From Parahoeflea halophila (GTDB taxonomy: Bacteria; Pseudomonadota; Alphaproteobacteria; Rhizobiales; Rhizobiaceae), in the NCBI RefSeq assembly GCF_900220985.1, contig NZ_OCPC01000002.1, forward strand, positions 186,001-250,000: a stretch of DNA of 64,000 bases, in the 5' to 3' direction. Made by a program: the position numbers and the translations under genes. Below the pieces are notes generated by a model. It was given only the letters and a program-made list of their open reading frames with translations. It ran no database searches and was not told the origin of the DNA. Positions 16,048 to 26,066 of this stretch are shown piece by piece. Positions within the stretch are counted from its first letter, which is position 1; each line of letters starts with the position of its first letter.

Positions 16048-19032
16048 TCAGCCGCCCAGCGCATCCTCGAGGAAGGCTTCAAGCTGTGCAAGGTGGCGCG
16101 ACATCAGGCCGGTCGCCGTCGAGGCCGAGGCCGGACGTCCGGTGTAGCGTACCCGCTGGAACTTGGCGTCGATATGCGCCAGCACCCATTCGAGATAGGG
16201 ATCGATGAACGACCAGGCGCCCATGTTCTTGGGCTCTTCCTGGCACCACACCATTTCGGCATTGCGGAACCTCGACAGCTCGTTGATCAGCGCCTTGGCC
16301 GGGAACGGATAGAGCTGTTCCAGACGCAGCAGGTAGATGTCGTCGATGCCGCGCTTTTCGCGCTCTTCGTAGAGATCGAAATAGACCTTGCCCGAACACA
16401 TCACCACGCGGCGGATCTTGTTATCCTTGACCAGCTTGATCGGCTCGTTCTTGAGCACTTCGGCATCGTCCCACAGCAGGCGGTGGAACGAACTGTCGCC
16501 GGCCATTTCGCTCAGGGTCGACACCGCCCGCTTGTGGCGGAGCAGCGATTTTGGCGTCATCATGATCAGCGGCTTGCGGAAATCCCGCTTCATCTGCCGC
16601 CTGAGGATGTGGAAATAGTTCGACGGCGTGGTGCAGTTGGCAACCTGCATGTTGTCTTCCGCGCACATCTGCAGGAAGCGCTCGAGGCGGGCGGAGGAAT
16701 GCTCCGGTCCCTGCCCTTCATAGCCGTGCGGCAGCAGGCAGACCAGGCCCGACATGCGAAGCCACTTGCGTTCGCCCGAGGAGATGAACTGGTCGAACAG
16801 CACCTGCGCGCCGTTGGCGAAGTCACCGAACTGGGCTTCCCACAGCGTCAGCGCATTCGGCCGGGCCAGCGAGTAGCCATATTCGAACCCGAGCACCGCC
16901 TCTTCCGACAGCATCGAATTGATGACTTCGTAGCGGGCCTGGTTCGGCGTCAGGTTGGCGAGCGGGATGTAGCGTTCCTCGGTTTCCTGGTCGTAGAGCA
17001 CGGAATGCCGCTGGCTGAAGGTGCCGCGCTCGACATCCTGGCCCGAAAGCCGGATCTTGGTGCCTTCCGTGACCAGCGAGCCGAAGGCCAGCGCTTCGGC
17101 GAAGGCCCAGTCGATGCCCTCGCCGGTTTCAACCATCTTGGCGCGGTTGTCCATGAACCGCTGGATGGTGCGGTGCGCCTTGAAGCCTTCAGGCACTTCC
17201 GACAGCTTCTTGCCGATTTCGCGCAGCTGCTTGAGCGGCATGGCGGTCTTGCCCCGGCGCTGCTCATCCTGGTTGTCGGCGGTCCTGAGACCGGTCCACT
17301 GACCATCCAGCCAGTCGGCCTTGTTCGGCTTGTAGCTCTGGCCGATCTCGAATTCGGTTTCCAGATTGGCGCGCCAGTCGGCCTTCATCTTTTCGAATTC
17401 ACCCTCGGTGATCACGCCTTCCTCGATCAGGCGGCGCGAATAGAGCGTCACGACCGTCTCGTGGCTGCGGATCTTCTTGTACATCTTCGGCTGCGTGAAC
17501 GCCGGCTCGTCGCCCTCGTTGTGGCCGAAGCGGCGGTAGCAGAACATGTCGATGACCACCGGCTTGTGAAAGGTCATGCGGAACTCGGTCGCAACCTTCG
17601 CCGCATACACGACAGCTTCCGGGTCATCGCCATTGACGTGGAAGATCGGCGCCTCGATCATCTTGGCCACATCGGAGGGATAGGGCGAGGAGCGCGAGAA
17701 GCCCGGATTGGTGGTGAACCCGATCTGGTTGTTGATGATGAAATGGACGGTACCCGCCACCCGGTGGCCGCGCAGGCCCGACAGGCCGAGGATCTCTGCC
17801 ACCACGCCCTGGCCGGCGAAGGCCGCGTCACCGTGCAGGAGCAGCGGCATCACCTTGACCCGCTCTTTCAGCGGAATGATGTCACCGTCGAATTCGGTGG
17901 CGATCATGTCCTGCTTGGCGCGCGCCTTGCCCATCACCACCGGGTTGACGATTTCCAGGTGAGACGGATTGGCGGTCAGCGACATATGCACCTTGTTGCC
18001 GTCGAACTCGCGGTCCGACGAGGCGCCGAGGTGATACTTCACGTCGCCAGACCCCTCGACCTCGTCCGGCTTGAACGATCCGCCCTTGAACTCGTGGAAG
18101 ACGGCCCGGTGCGGCTTCGCCATCACCTGGGTCAGCACGTTGAGGCGGCCGCGGTGGGCCATGCCGAAGACGATTTCCTTCAGCCCCATATTGCCGCCGC
18201 GCTTGATGATCTGCTCCAGTGCCGGGATCAGCGATTCCCCGCCGTCGAGGCCGAAGCGCTTGGTGCCCTTGTACTTGACATCGATGAACTGCTCGAAGCC
18301 TTCCGCCTCGACCAGCTTCTGCAGGATCGCCTTCTTGCCCAGATCGGTGAACTCGACGCCCTTGTCCGGGCCCTCGATCCGCTCCTGGATCCAGGACTTC
18401 TCTTCCGGGTTGGAGATATGCATGAACTCGACGCCCAGCGTCGAGCAATAGGTCCGCCTGAGGATGTCGAGCATCTGCGGAATCGTCGCGTATTCGAGGC
18501 CGAGAACATGATCGATGAAGATCGGCCGTTCGAAATCGGCTTCGGTGAAGCCATAGGCTTCCGGCGACAGCTCGTTGTAATCATTGTCGGGCTGCTGCGC
18601 GAGATCGAGCGGATCGAGCTTGGCATGCAGGTGGCCCCGCATCCGGTAGGCGCGGATCATCATCAGCGCCTTGACCGAATCGCGCGTCGCCTGGGTGACA
18701 TCGCCCGGTTCCGCAGCCCCGGTGGCTGCCTTGGCCTTGAGCTTGTCGGAAACCTTTTTCTCGACTTCGCCCCAGTTGCCGTCGAGCGCCGAGACCAGTT
18801 CGCCATTGGCCTGGACCGGCCAATGGGACTTCTTCCACGAGGCTCCTGCGGCGGACTTGCGGACCTGCTCCGGATCGTCCTTCAGCTCCGCGAAGAACGA
18901 CTGCCATTCGGCCGGCACGCTGCCAGGATTGTCCTGAAACCGCGCGTACATCTGCTCGATATAGGCAGCATTGCCGCCATACAGAAACGAGGTCTCTGCC
19001 ATGATGTCGTTGGCTTCGTCTTTGCGTGCCAT
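16048..19032 (-). CDS. sucA: 2-oxoglutarate dehydrogenase E1 component
   Basis: A 994-residue thiamine-diphosphate enzyme that decarboxylates 2-oxoglutarate. The N-terminal peripheral segment starts ETSFLYGGNAAYIEQMY and the E1 core follows with RGHLHAKLDPL, GMAHRGRLN and the cofactor-binding LLHGDAAFAGQGVV...NNQIG region. The C-terminus contains WCQEEPKNMGAW and RPASASTATG. ATG 19032 has GGTGAG five bases upstream; a GTG three codons earlier is possible. Full family length, no disruption. Sits between a SnoaL-like gene and sucB. Confidence 0.97.
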   Translation of the reverse strand: MARKDEANDIMAETSFLYGGNAAYIEQMYARFQDNPGSVPAEWQSFFAELKDDPEQVRKSAAGASWKKSHWPVQANGELVSALDGNWGEVEKKVSDKLKAKAATGAAEPGDVTQATRDSVKALMMIRAYRMRGHLHAKLDPLDLAQQPDNDYNELSPEAYGFTEADFERPIFIDHVLGLEYATIPQMLDILRRTYCSTLGVEFMHISNPEEKSWIQERIEGPDKGVEFTDLGKKAILQKLVEAEGFEQFIDVKYKGTKRFGLDGGESLIPALEQIIKRGGNMGLKEIVFGMAHRGRLNVLTQVMAKPHRAVFHEFKGGSFKPDEVEGSGDVKYHLGASSDREFDGNKVHMSLTANPSHLEIVNPVVMGKARAKQDMIATEFDGDIIPLKERVKVMPLLLHGDAAFAGQGVVAEILGLSGLRGHRVAGTVHFIINNQIGFTTNPGFSRSSPYPSDVAKMIEAPIFHVNGDDPEAVVYAAKVATEFRMTFHKPVVIDMFCYRRFGHNEGDEPAFTQPKMYKKIRSHETVVTLYSRRLIEEGVITEGEFEKMKADWRANLETEFEIGQSYKPNKADWLDGQWTGLRTADNQDEQRRGKTAMPLKQLREIGKKLSEVPEGFKAHRTIQRFMDNRAKMVETGEGIDWAFAEALAFGSLVTEGTKIRLSGQDVERGTFSQRHSVLYDQETEERYIPLANLTPNQARYEVINSMLSEEAVLGFEYGYSLARPNALTLWEAQFGDFANGAQVLFDQFISSGERKWLRMSGLVCLLPHGYEGQGPEHSSARLERFLQMCAEDNMQVANCTTPSNYFHILRRQMKRDFRKPLIMMTPKSLLRHKRAVSTLSEMAGDSSFHRLLWDDAEVLKNEPIKLVKDNKIRRVVMCSGKVYFDLYEEREKRGIDDIYLLRLEQLYPFPAKALINELSRFRNAEMVWCQEEPKNMGAWSFIDPYLEWVLAHIDAKFQRVRYTGRPASASTATGLMSRHLAQLEAFLEDALGG

Positions 19033-19099
19033 GGATCTCACCTTTTCCGCGGGCCTGTTTTCCGGGCCCTTTTCCTAGACTCTAAGGCTTGCGCGGCAC

Positions 19100-19513
19100 T
19101 CACGCCGCGGCAAGCTTACCCAACCCGATCCCCAACGCCGCCGTGTCGGTGAAGACCTGGTAGCGGACGATCTTGCCGTCGCGTAACGTAAACAAGTTGA
19201 CCGTTTCGGTGCGCACCGTGCGCGCCGTCTCCTTCACAGTCCATTCGCCCTTGAGCACCGTGATCACGGTGTCGCCTGCGACATGGACCGCAAGCGGTTC
19301 GACCGTGTCGATCACCAGGTGATCGCCCACGGTCGCCACGAATTTTTCGAACCCGTCGAAACCGGCCCAGTCCCCGGCCCAGGGCAGAAGCCCCTCCGGC
19401 GCCGGGTAATGCACCTCGATTTCGTCGGAGACGACGCCGCGCAAGGCCGCCCTGTCGCCCGCCTTCAGCGCGGCGTAGTAGCGGTCCAGCGTTTCGCGCA
19501 CGGCGTCGCTCAT
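19100..19513 (-). CDS. SnoaL-like (NTF2-fold) protein in the suc operon
   Basis: A 137-residue protein starting at ATG 19513. The pattern VRETLDRYYAALKAGDRAALRGVVSDEIEVHYP, with a later FDGFEKFV and a closing LRDGKIVRYQVFTDT, is characteristic of the cone-shaped NTF2/SnoaL fold found in small hydrolases, isomerases and binding proteins. The ligand cannot be told. It lies 28 bases after sucD and about 70 before sucA on the same strand, so it is probably expressed with them. It is not a known component of either enzyme complex. Confidence 0.85.
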   Translation of the reverse strand: MSDAVRETLDRYYAALKAGDRAALRGVVSDEIEVHYPAPEGLLPWAGDWAGFDGFEKFVATVGDHLVIDTVEPLAVHVAGDTVITVLKGEWTVKETARTVRTETVNLFTLRDGKIVRYQVFTDTAALGIGLGKLAAA

Positions 19514-19541
19514 TGGTCCAGCCTTCGTTTTGCCCCGGGGA

Positions 19542-20444
19542 TTATCCCTTGAGGACTTCAACCAGTGTCTTGCCAAGACGTGCAGGCGATGGCGAGACGC
19601 GGATGCCTGCGGCTTCCATCGCCTTGATCTTGTCTTCGGCGCCGCCCTTGCCGCCCGAGATCACCGCGCCGGCATGGCCCATGGTGCGTCCGGGAGGTGC
19701 CGTGCGGCCGGCGATGAAGCCGGCCATCGGCTTCTTGCGGCCCTTCTTGGCCTGCTCGATCAGCCATTCGGCCGCATCTTCCTCGGCCGATCCGCCGATT
19801 TCGCCGATCATGATGATCGATTCGGTTTCCGGATCGTCGAGATAGAGATCGAGAATGTCGATGAACTCGGTGCCCTTGACCGGGTCGCCGCCGATGCCGA
19901 CGGCGCTCGACTGGCCAAGGCCTTCATTGGTGGTCTGGAACACCGCCTCGTAGGTCAGCGTGCCCGAACGCGACAGAATGCCAACCGAGCCCTTCTTGAA
20001 GATGTTGCCCGGCATGATGCCGATCTTGCACTCGTCCGGCGTCATCACGCCGGGGCAGTTGGGGCCGATCAGCCGCGACTTCGACTTGTCGAGCACGGCC
20101 TTGGCGCGGATCATGTCGGACACCGGAATGCCTTCGGTGATGCAGACGATCAGTTCGATCTCGGCTTCGACGGCTTCGATGATGGCAGCTGCGGCACCTG
20201 CCGGCGGCACGTAGATCACCGAGGCATTGGCGCCGGTCTCGGCCTTGCCCTCGGCAACCGAGGCGAAGATCGGCAGCTTCTCGCCGCCGGAACCTTCCCA
20301 GGTCGAACCGCCCTTCTTCGGGTGAATGCCGCCAACCATCTTGGTGCCGTGATAGGCCAGCGCCTGCTCGGTATGGAAGGTGCCGGTCTTGCCGGTGAGA
20401 CCCTGAACCAGGACCTTGGTGTCTTTGTTGATCAGAATGGACAT
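19542..20444 (-). CDS. sucD: Succinate--CoA ligase alpha subunit
   Basis: The 300-residue subunit binds CoA and carries the phosphorylated histidine, about His257 in [10 protein letters not shown]. The start [21 protein letters not shown] is canonical. The CoA/NAD-fold region and the LIGPNCPG motif are intact. AAGG is eight bases before ATG 20444. Unusually, sucD is not next to sucC: about 1.4 kb separate them, holding a toxin-antitoxin pair, a decayed copy of the sucD start and a small secreted protein gene. The enzyme remains full length. Confidence 0.97.
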   Translation of the reverse strand: MSILINKDTKVLVQGLTGKTGTFHTEQALAYHGTKMVGGIHPKKGGSTWEGSGGEKLPIFASVAEGKAETGANASVIYVPPAGAAAAIIEAVEAEIELIVCITEGIPVSDMIRAKAVLDKSKSRLIGPNCPGVMTPDECKIGIMPGNIFKKGSVGILSRSGTLTYEAVFQTTNEGLGQSSAVGIGGDPVKGTEFIDILDLYLDDPETESIIMIGEIGGSAEEDAAEWLIEQAKKGRKKPMAGFIAGRTAPPGRTMGHAGAVISGGKGGAEDKIKAMEAAGIRVSPSPARLGKTLVEVLKG

Positions 20445-20462
20445 GTCATCAGCCTTGTAAGT

Positions 20463-20882
20463 CTAAGCGAGAAAGTCTTCGAGGAAAGGATTGCAGACAC
20501 GGACACTTCCGTAGGCCTGCCCGTGATTGAGATCTTCGCTGTAGACGATCTCGAGATCGGCGCGCTGCGCCGCAACCAGAATGAGACCGTCCCAGTGAGA
20601 GATCGAATGACGATGTGAGATTTCCATGGCGCGCACGACATCGACCGGCGACACCGCGACCACATTGTCGTTCTGCAGGGTCTGTATCCACTGCATCGCC
20701 GCTTCCGCACCATAGGCGAGCTTGCGCCGGAGCACCTGATAGAGCTCCATCATCACCTGGGTCGAGGTTGTCACCTCCCGGGTCTGCATCAGCCGCCGCG
20801 CCAGATCCCGCTTGGTTGCGTCCGCCGCAGTTGAATGGGCGGCATAGGCCACGATGTTGGTGTCAAAGAAGGCCGCGTTCAT
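20463..20882 (-). CDS. PIN-domain toxin (VapC-like)
   Basis: A 139-residue PIN-domain ribonuclease. The acidic active-site set is visible: Asp7 in FFDTNIVAYA, Glu46 in VMMELYQVL, Asp98 in SHWDGLILVAA and Glu116/Asp117 in YSEDLNHG. Such VapC-type toxins cleave RNA when released from their antitoxin. Its start overlaps the antitoxin end by 20 bases, the usual coupling. It ends 18 bases before sucD, so read-through from the toxin-antitoxin promoter could reach sucD. It probably arrived with the antitoxin as one module. Confidence 0.9.
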   Translation of the reverse strand: MNAAFFDTNIVAYAAHSTAADATKRDLARRLMQTREVTTSTQVMMELYQVLRRKLAYGAEAAMQWIQTLQNDNVVAVSPVDVVRAMEISHRHSISHWDGLILVAAQRADLEIVYSEDLNHGQAYGSVRVCNPFLEDFLA

Positions 20883-21147
20883 GCATCACCTCCCCGTACA
20901 ACTCCTCGCGGTCGACCAGAGGTACCTGATCGTCAATCTCCTTGCCGCGGGCTTCGGCGGAGGCGTCGGCCGCATCGAAGACCCGGCCCCAAGCTTCCGC
21001 ACGGCTTGCCTGGTGCGCTTCACGGTTGACCTCGCGCTGAAGAAAACCGCGCACTAGCTCATTCACGCTCGTCCGCCGCATGGCAGCGAGAACCCTTGCC
21101 TTGTCCAGCAAGTCCTCATCGATGGCGAGTGTGATGTTCTTGGTCAT
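20863..21147 (-). CDS. Ribbon-helix-helix antitoxin of the PIN toxin
   Basis: A 94-residue protein. The N-terminal 45 residues (ITLAIDEDLLDKARVLAAMRR then SVNELVRGFLQREV) form a ribbon-helix-helix DNA-binding fold. The C-terminal half is charged and likely disordered until bound to the toxin. ATG at 21147 follows AGAGCG. Upstream lie a consensus-like promoter and a perfect palindrome overlapping the -10 box, fitting autorepression. Overlap with the toxin gene supports assignment as its antitoxin. Confidence 0.88.
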   Translation of the reverse strand: MTKNITLAIDEDLLDKARVLAAMRRTSVNELVRGFLQREVNREAHQASRAEAWGRVFDAADASAEARGKEIDDQVPLVDREELYGEVMHERGLL

Positions 21148-21160
21148 CGCTCTACACAGG

Positions 21161-21199
21161 TTATGTGTTACACATAATACGTGGGCACCGGGAAGTCAA
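21161..21199 (-). promoter_or_regulatory. Toxin-antitoxin promoter with palindromic operator
   Basis: On the minus strand TTGACT (21199-21194) and TATGTG (21176-21171) form -35 and -10 boxes 17 bases apart. A perfect 17-base palindrome, TTATGTGT-T-ACACATAA (21161-21177), covers the -10 box and ends 14 bases before the antitoxin start. This is the expected layout for autoregulation by a ribbon-helix-helix antitoxin. Confidence 0.7.
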
Positions 21200-21238
21200 A
21201 GCCACAAGGCCGTTTGTCTGCGCTTGTAGGGTGCAGGT

Positions 21239-21295
21239 CTAGCCGGTCCGGTCCTGAAGCTGCACCGAGGTGTCTATGCTGATCAGAATGGACAT
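21239..21295 (-). pseudogene. Decayed duplicate of the sucD start
   Basis: Reading from ATG 21295 on the minus strand gives 18 codons, MSILISIDTSVQLQDRTG, then TAG. The real sucD at 20444 begins [18 protein letters not shown]. 43 of 54 bases and 11 of 18 residues agree, and the first 15 bases are identical. Similarity stops two bases upstream of the ATG and at the TAG. This is a relic of the sucD 5' end, left when the toxin-antitoxin module arrived. A retained short leader peptide is a less likely alternative. Confidence 0.75.
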
Positions 21296-21319
21296 GTTTG
21301 TTCCCATTTTCTTCCAGCC

Positions 21320-21874
21320 CTAATGAGCATCCAGAAGATGGATCATGTTGGTGTGAATGATCGCGGGCAGTGGTATTCCTTCAAACCATTCTCTTTGAAC
21401 AACAACATCGGCGTCGAAACGCTTGCTACCCTGTTCAAAGTGAAAGTTCTTACCGATCATTTTTTCGCTGGAGACTGTGGTGATTAAAGTCCCGGTTGGC
21501 ACAATTTTCTCCACTGCCTCAACGACATTCGAGCAATCCGGAATCTGAAGGTTCCCATCCGCCACGAATTGATCCAATGTTCCATGAGAACATTGAACTG
21601 AAATCATATCAGAGTACTTTCGGTACGAGAGTCTGTACTGTGCACCTTCGGTATCTGTAATAATGGCAGCTCCACCCTTACTTTCGATTTTTGGATTGGC
21701 GACCCAAGTCCAGCCCCTATTGATCACCCATGCCTCCATCTCACTAAGCGAATTCTGCACCAAGCAAAGCTCCGCAATATCTTGAATGGGGCAGGCCTCA
21801 ACCGAACTAGCGTTGCCGACACAGCTGGTGCCGGCGAATGCTATTACAGCCAAGATACGCGGGACAATCGACAC
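21320..21874 (-). CDS. Small secreted protein of unknown function downstream of sucC
   Basis: A 184-residue product starting at GTG 21874; the AAGGG in the last sucC codons, eight bases away, serves as its ribosome-binding site, so translation is probably coupled to sucC. The N-terminus is a signal peptide ([19 protein letters not shown]). The mature part has cysteines in EACPIQD, LCLVQN, VQCSHG and PDCSN that may pair. Base composition is less GC-rich than the flanking sucC. No family was recognised. With the sucD relic just downstream, it may be part of the same accretion. Confidence 0.75.
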   Translation of the reverse strand: MSIVPRILAVIAFAGTSCVGNASSVEACPIQDIAELCLVQNSLSEMEAWVINRGWTWVANPKIESKGGAAIITDTEGAQYRLSYRKYSDMISVQCSHGTLDQFVADGNLQIPDCSNVVEAVEKIVPTGTLITTVSSEKMIGKNFHFEQGSKRFDADVVVQREWFEGIPLPAIIHTNMIHLLDAH

Positions 21875-21878
21875 TGTG

Positions 21879-23072
21879 TCAGCCCTTCACGGCAGCCACG
21901 ATTTTCTGGGCTGCGTCGTCGAGATCGTCGGCGGCGATCACGTCGAGGCCGCTTTCGTTGATGATCTTCTTGCCGAGCGCCACATTGGTGCCCTCGAGAC
22001 GGACTACCAGCGGAACCTTCAGGCCCACTTCCTTGACCGCGGCGACCACGCCCTCGGCGATGACGTCACATTTCATGATGCCGCCGAAGATGTTGACGAG
22101 GATCCCCTTCACGGCCGGGTCGGCGGTGATGATCTTGAACGCTGCCGTGACCTTCTCCTTGGACGCGCCGCCGCCGACATCGAGGAAGTTCGCCGGCTCC
22201 TGTCCGTAGAGCTTGATGATGTCCATGGTTGCCATGGCAAGGCCTGCGCCGTTGACCATGCAGCCGATATTGCCGTCGAGCGCGACATAGGCGAGGTCGT
22301 ATTTCGACGCCTCGATTTCCTTCTCGTCCTCTTCGGTCAGGTCCCGAAGTTCCATGATGTCGTCATGGCGGAACAACGCATTGTTGTCGAACGAGACCTT
22401 GGCGTCGAGCACCCGCAGGCGGCCGTTCTTCATCACGATCAGCGGGTTGATCTCGAGCAGCGCCATGTCCTTTTCGACAAACGCCTTGTAGAGGATCGGA
22501 AACAGCTTCTCGCCATCCGCCGCAGCCTCACCCTCGAGCTTCAGCGCCGCGGTAAGCTTGGCCAGATCGGCGGAAGTGACGCCGGCATCCGGGTCGATCG
22601 CCACGGTGATGATCTTCTCCGGCGTTGCCTCGGCCACGGCCTCGATGTCCATTCCGCCCTCGGTCGAAACCACGAAGGCCACCTGGCCGACGGTGCGATC
22701 GACCAGCAGCGAGAGATAGAGTTCGCGCTCGATGTCGGCGCCGTCCTCGATATAGAGGCGGTTGACCTGCTTGCCCGCCTCGCCGGTCTGCTTGGTCACC
22801 AGCGTGTTGCCGAGCATTTCCTTGGCGTGTGCCTTGGCCTCGTCGATCGAGAACGCCAGCCGCACACCGCCCTTGGCGTCCGGCCCCAGCTCCTTGAACT
22901 TGCCCTTGCCGCGTCCGCCAGCATGGATCTGGCTCTTGACCACGTAAAGCGGGCCGGGCAGCGACTTTGCGGCGGCTTCCGCTTCGTCGGCGGAGAAGAT
23001 GGCGACCCCTTCGGCCACCGGCGCGCCAAAACCCTTCAGAAGGGCTTTGGCCTGGTATTCATGGATGTTCAT
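21879..23072 (-). CDS. sucC: Succinate--CoA ligase [ADP-forming] beta subunit
   Basis: The 397-residue subunit carries the ATP-grasp nucleotide-binding domain and, with SucD, makes succinyl-CoA into succinate plus ATP. It begins [22 protein letters not shown] and contains [22 protein letters not shown] and [11 protein letters not shown], all family hallmarks. CAGGAGTTCCC precedes ATG 23072. Length is normal. It follows mdh by 136 bases, with a hairpin in the gap. Confidence 0.97.
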   Translation of the reverse strand: MNIHEYQAKALLKGFGAPVAEGVAIFSADEAEAAAKSLPGPLYVVKSQIHAGGRGKGKFKELGPDAKGGVRLAFSIDEAKAHAKEMLGNTLVTKQTGEAGKQVNRLYIEDGADIERELYLSLLVDRTVGQVAFVVSTEGGMDIEAVAEATPEKIITVAIDPDAGVTSADLAKLTAALKLEGEAAADGEKLFPILYKAFVEKDMALLEINPLIVMKNGRLRVLDAKVSFDNNALFRHDDIMELRDLTEEDEKEIEASKYDLAYVALDGNIGCMVNGAGLAMATMDIIKLYGQEPANFLDVGGGASKEKVTAAFKIITADPAVKGILVNIFGGIMKCDVIAEGVVAAVKEVGLKVPLVVRLEGTNVALGKKIINESGLDVIAADDLDDAAQKIVAAVKG

Positions 23073-23166
23073 GGGAACTCCTGGATTGAGTGTACGCTCG
23101 AGTGCGTCTTGACGTTTCGTTAAGCCTGATAACGCTCTAACCCGATGTTCTTACGCAAGTCTGAAC

Positions 23167-23190
23167 GGAAAGCCGGTTTCCGGCTTCCCG
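23167..23190 (-). terminator. Hairpin between mdh and sucC
   Basis: On the minus strand a stem GGAAGCCGG / CCGGCTTTCC with a loop of three A residues lies 20 bases after the mdh stop. There is only a weak T run, so it may be a partial terminator or an mRNA-stabilising hairpin that tunes mdh against the suc genes. Confidence 0.5.
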
Positions 23191-23208
23191 TCCGGTCTCG
23201 CGACCCGG

Positions 23209-24291
<1,083 letters not shown>

Positions 24292-24335
24292 TCAATCGGT
24301 TAGCTTTTAAAACTCTTACGTAAAGGTAAAAGTTC

Positions 24336-25505
24336 TCAAGCCGGATCGGCGCCGTTTCCGGTCTCGTTTGCCCGGCTTGCCTCAAGGTATGCCTCGCTCT
24401 GCATCTCGTTGAGCCGCGATGCGGTACGGTCAAACTCGAAACGCTCGGTTCCGGTCGTCCCCTCGGCCAGCTCCTCAGGCGCCGCAACGGCCGAAACAAA
24501 CAGCCGGTTCTTGCGGTCGTAGAGCGTGTCGACCAGGGTAATGAAGCGCTTGGTCGCATTGCGCCCGGCATCCTTCATCAGCGGCACATGATCGACGAAA
24601 ACCGTGTGGTAGCGCTGTGCCACCGCCGCGTAGTCCGCAGCGCCGAGCGGCTTGTCGCACAGGTCGGAGAAACCGAACCGTGCCGCCCCGGCCCCGGCCT
24701 GGGGCACCGCCACCTCGCGGCCCTTCATTTGCACCGTTTCCGGCGCCGTCTGCTTTCCCGCCGTCACCTGCTTCCATGCCCCGTCCATCGCCGCCTCACC
24801 CTCGCCCTCGCTGAGCCGGTGATAGACCGGAAGCTTGGTGGTCATCTCCATCCGGTAATCGGTGCGTGCATCGAGATTGAGAATGTCGACATTGTCCTTG
24901 AGCAGTCCCACGAAGGGCAGAAACAGCTGCCGGTTCAAGCCGTCGCGATAAAGCTGGTCCGGCTCGACATTCGAGGTTGCCACCAGCACGCAGCCGAGCT
25001 TGAACAATTGCTCGAACAGCCGCGACAGCAGCATCGCGTCGGCAATGTCGGTGACCGAGAACTCGTCGAAGCACAGCACCCACGCCTCGTCGAACAGCTG
25101 TGCCGCCACCGGCGGCACCGGATCGGTTTCCTTGGTCTCGCCGTTCTTCAGCTTCTGCCGATGGGCATGGATGCGTGCATGGGCGTCGGCCATGAAATCG
25201 TGAAAATGCGCGCGCCGCTTGCGTTTGGCCGGGACCAGCTCGAAGAACATGTCCATCAGCATGGTCTTGCCGCGGCCCACCGCGCCATGGACATACAGGC
25301 CGCGAGGCACCTTCGCGGTCTTCTTGCGCCCGAACATCCAGCCCAGCGCGCTCGATTTGGTGGCCAGTCTCTGGTTGGACACGGCTTCCAGCAGCACGTC
25401 GAGGCGGGCCGCCAGCTGCACCTGCGCCGGATCAGGCGAGAACTCGCCACTGGCCACACGTGACTCATAGGCACTGGCAACCGTGTCGTGTCTCTTCCAG
25501 CTCAT
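24336..25505 (-). CDS. zapE: Cell division ATPase ZapE (AFG1 family)
   Basis: A 389-residue AFG1-type P-loop ATPase. Walker A GAVGRGKT is at residues 74-81 and Walker B is in WVLCFDEFSVTDIADAMLL; a sensor region LVATSNVEPDQLYRDGLNRQ follows. In Escherichia coli ZapE contacts FtsZ during constriction; the mitochondrial homologue works in respiratory-complex turnover. Position directly upstream of mdh matches other Hyphomicrobiales. ATG 25505 is the natural start. The last 20 residues (EASRANETGNGADPA) are variable. Confidence 0.93.
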   Translation of the reverse strand: MSWKRHDTVASAYESRVASGEFSPDPAQVQLAARLDVLLEAVSNQRLATKSSALGWMFGRKKTAKVPRGLYVHGAVGRGKTMLMDMFFELVPAKRKRRAHFHDFMADAHARIHAHRQKLKNGETKETDPVPPVAAQLFDEAWVLCFDEFSVTDIADAMLLSRLFEQLFKLGCVLVATSNVEPDQLYRDGLNRQLFLPFVGLLKDNVDILNLDARTDYRMEMTTKLPVYHRLSEGEGEAAMDGAWKQVTAGKQTAPETVQMKGREVAVPQAGAGAARFGFSDLCDKPLGAADYAAVAQRYHTVFVDHVPLMKDAGRNATKRFITLVDTLYDRKNRLFVSAVAAPEELAEGTTGTERFEFDRTASRLNEMQSEAYLEASRANETGNGADPA

Positions 25506-25544
25506 CAGGCAGGGCCTACCTATCGTGTAGCGCTGTGCCCTGTC

Positions 25545-26066
25545 TTAGCGGGAAAGAGAGATGGGTTGTCCGGACGTGGTCGAGCCGTCGTAGCGCTCAC
25601 TGGCCGACTGGTAGAGCCGTGCGATCTGGTTGCCGCTGGAATCCGCCAGGATGACCTGCTTGCCCTGAACGTCCCAGGCCGCGATCGCCGCAGCGTTGCC
25701 GACACATCCGCGCGACGCCGCACGGTAGCCGCCGGTCCACTTGGTCAGCGACAGGAAGACGTCACAGCTGGAGCCGCCCGTTCCGGCCGACCAGCGCCCG
25801 ATCAGCGCTTCTCGGGTCAATTCCGGCGCATTTGCTGCTGCAACCTCAGGCGCAGCGGTCTCGGCCGGCGCCGTGGGCGCTGCCGGGAATGCGTCGGGTT
25901 GTGGTGCCACCGGCGGCGCCAGCTGGCCGGATTGAACACCACCAACGGGTGCGGGCATCAACGGAGCCGGCTGCTGCTGGGTGTTCAAACCACCGAAGGA
26001 TGTCCGCTGGCAACCGCCAAGGACCGCGGCGACCGCTGCTGCGACCAGCAAGGTTTGCATCTTCAT
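25545..26066 (-). CDS. AprI/Inh-like metalloprotease-inhibitor-domain lipoprotein
   Basis: A 173-residue protein with a lipoprotein signal peptide, the lipid-modified residue being Cys19 in VLGGCQRTS. A Pro/Ala/Gln-rich linker (28-80) leads to a C-terminal domain (about 83-170) with LIGRWSAGTGGSSCDVFLSL and a second cysteine in ASRGCVG. That paired-cysteine beta-barrel pattern matches the AprI/Inh inhibitor family. In rhizobia such proteins are outer-membrane lipoproteins of unproven target. GGAGC precedes ATG 26066. It is next to zapE, 39 bases upstream. Confidence 0.82.
   Translation of the reverse strand: MKMQTLLVAAAVAAVLGGCQRTSFGGLNTQQQPAPLMPAPVGGVQSGQLAPPVAPQPDAFPAAPTAPAETAAPEVAAANAPELTREALIGRWSAGTGGSSCDVFLSLTKWTGGYRAASRGCVGNAAAIAAWDVQGKQVILADSSGNQIARLYQSASERYDGSTTSGQPISLSR

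Noticed and set aside
14848-19152. A 1434-codon open frame on the plus strand across sucA and sucB
   Set aside because: It lies exactly opposite two full-length conserved genes, its translation is rich in His, Arg and Leu, and it has no domain. It is a codon-bias shadow in GC-rich DNA.
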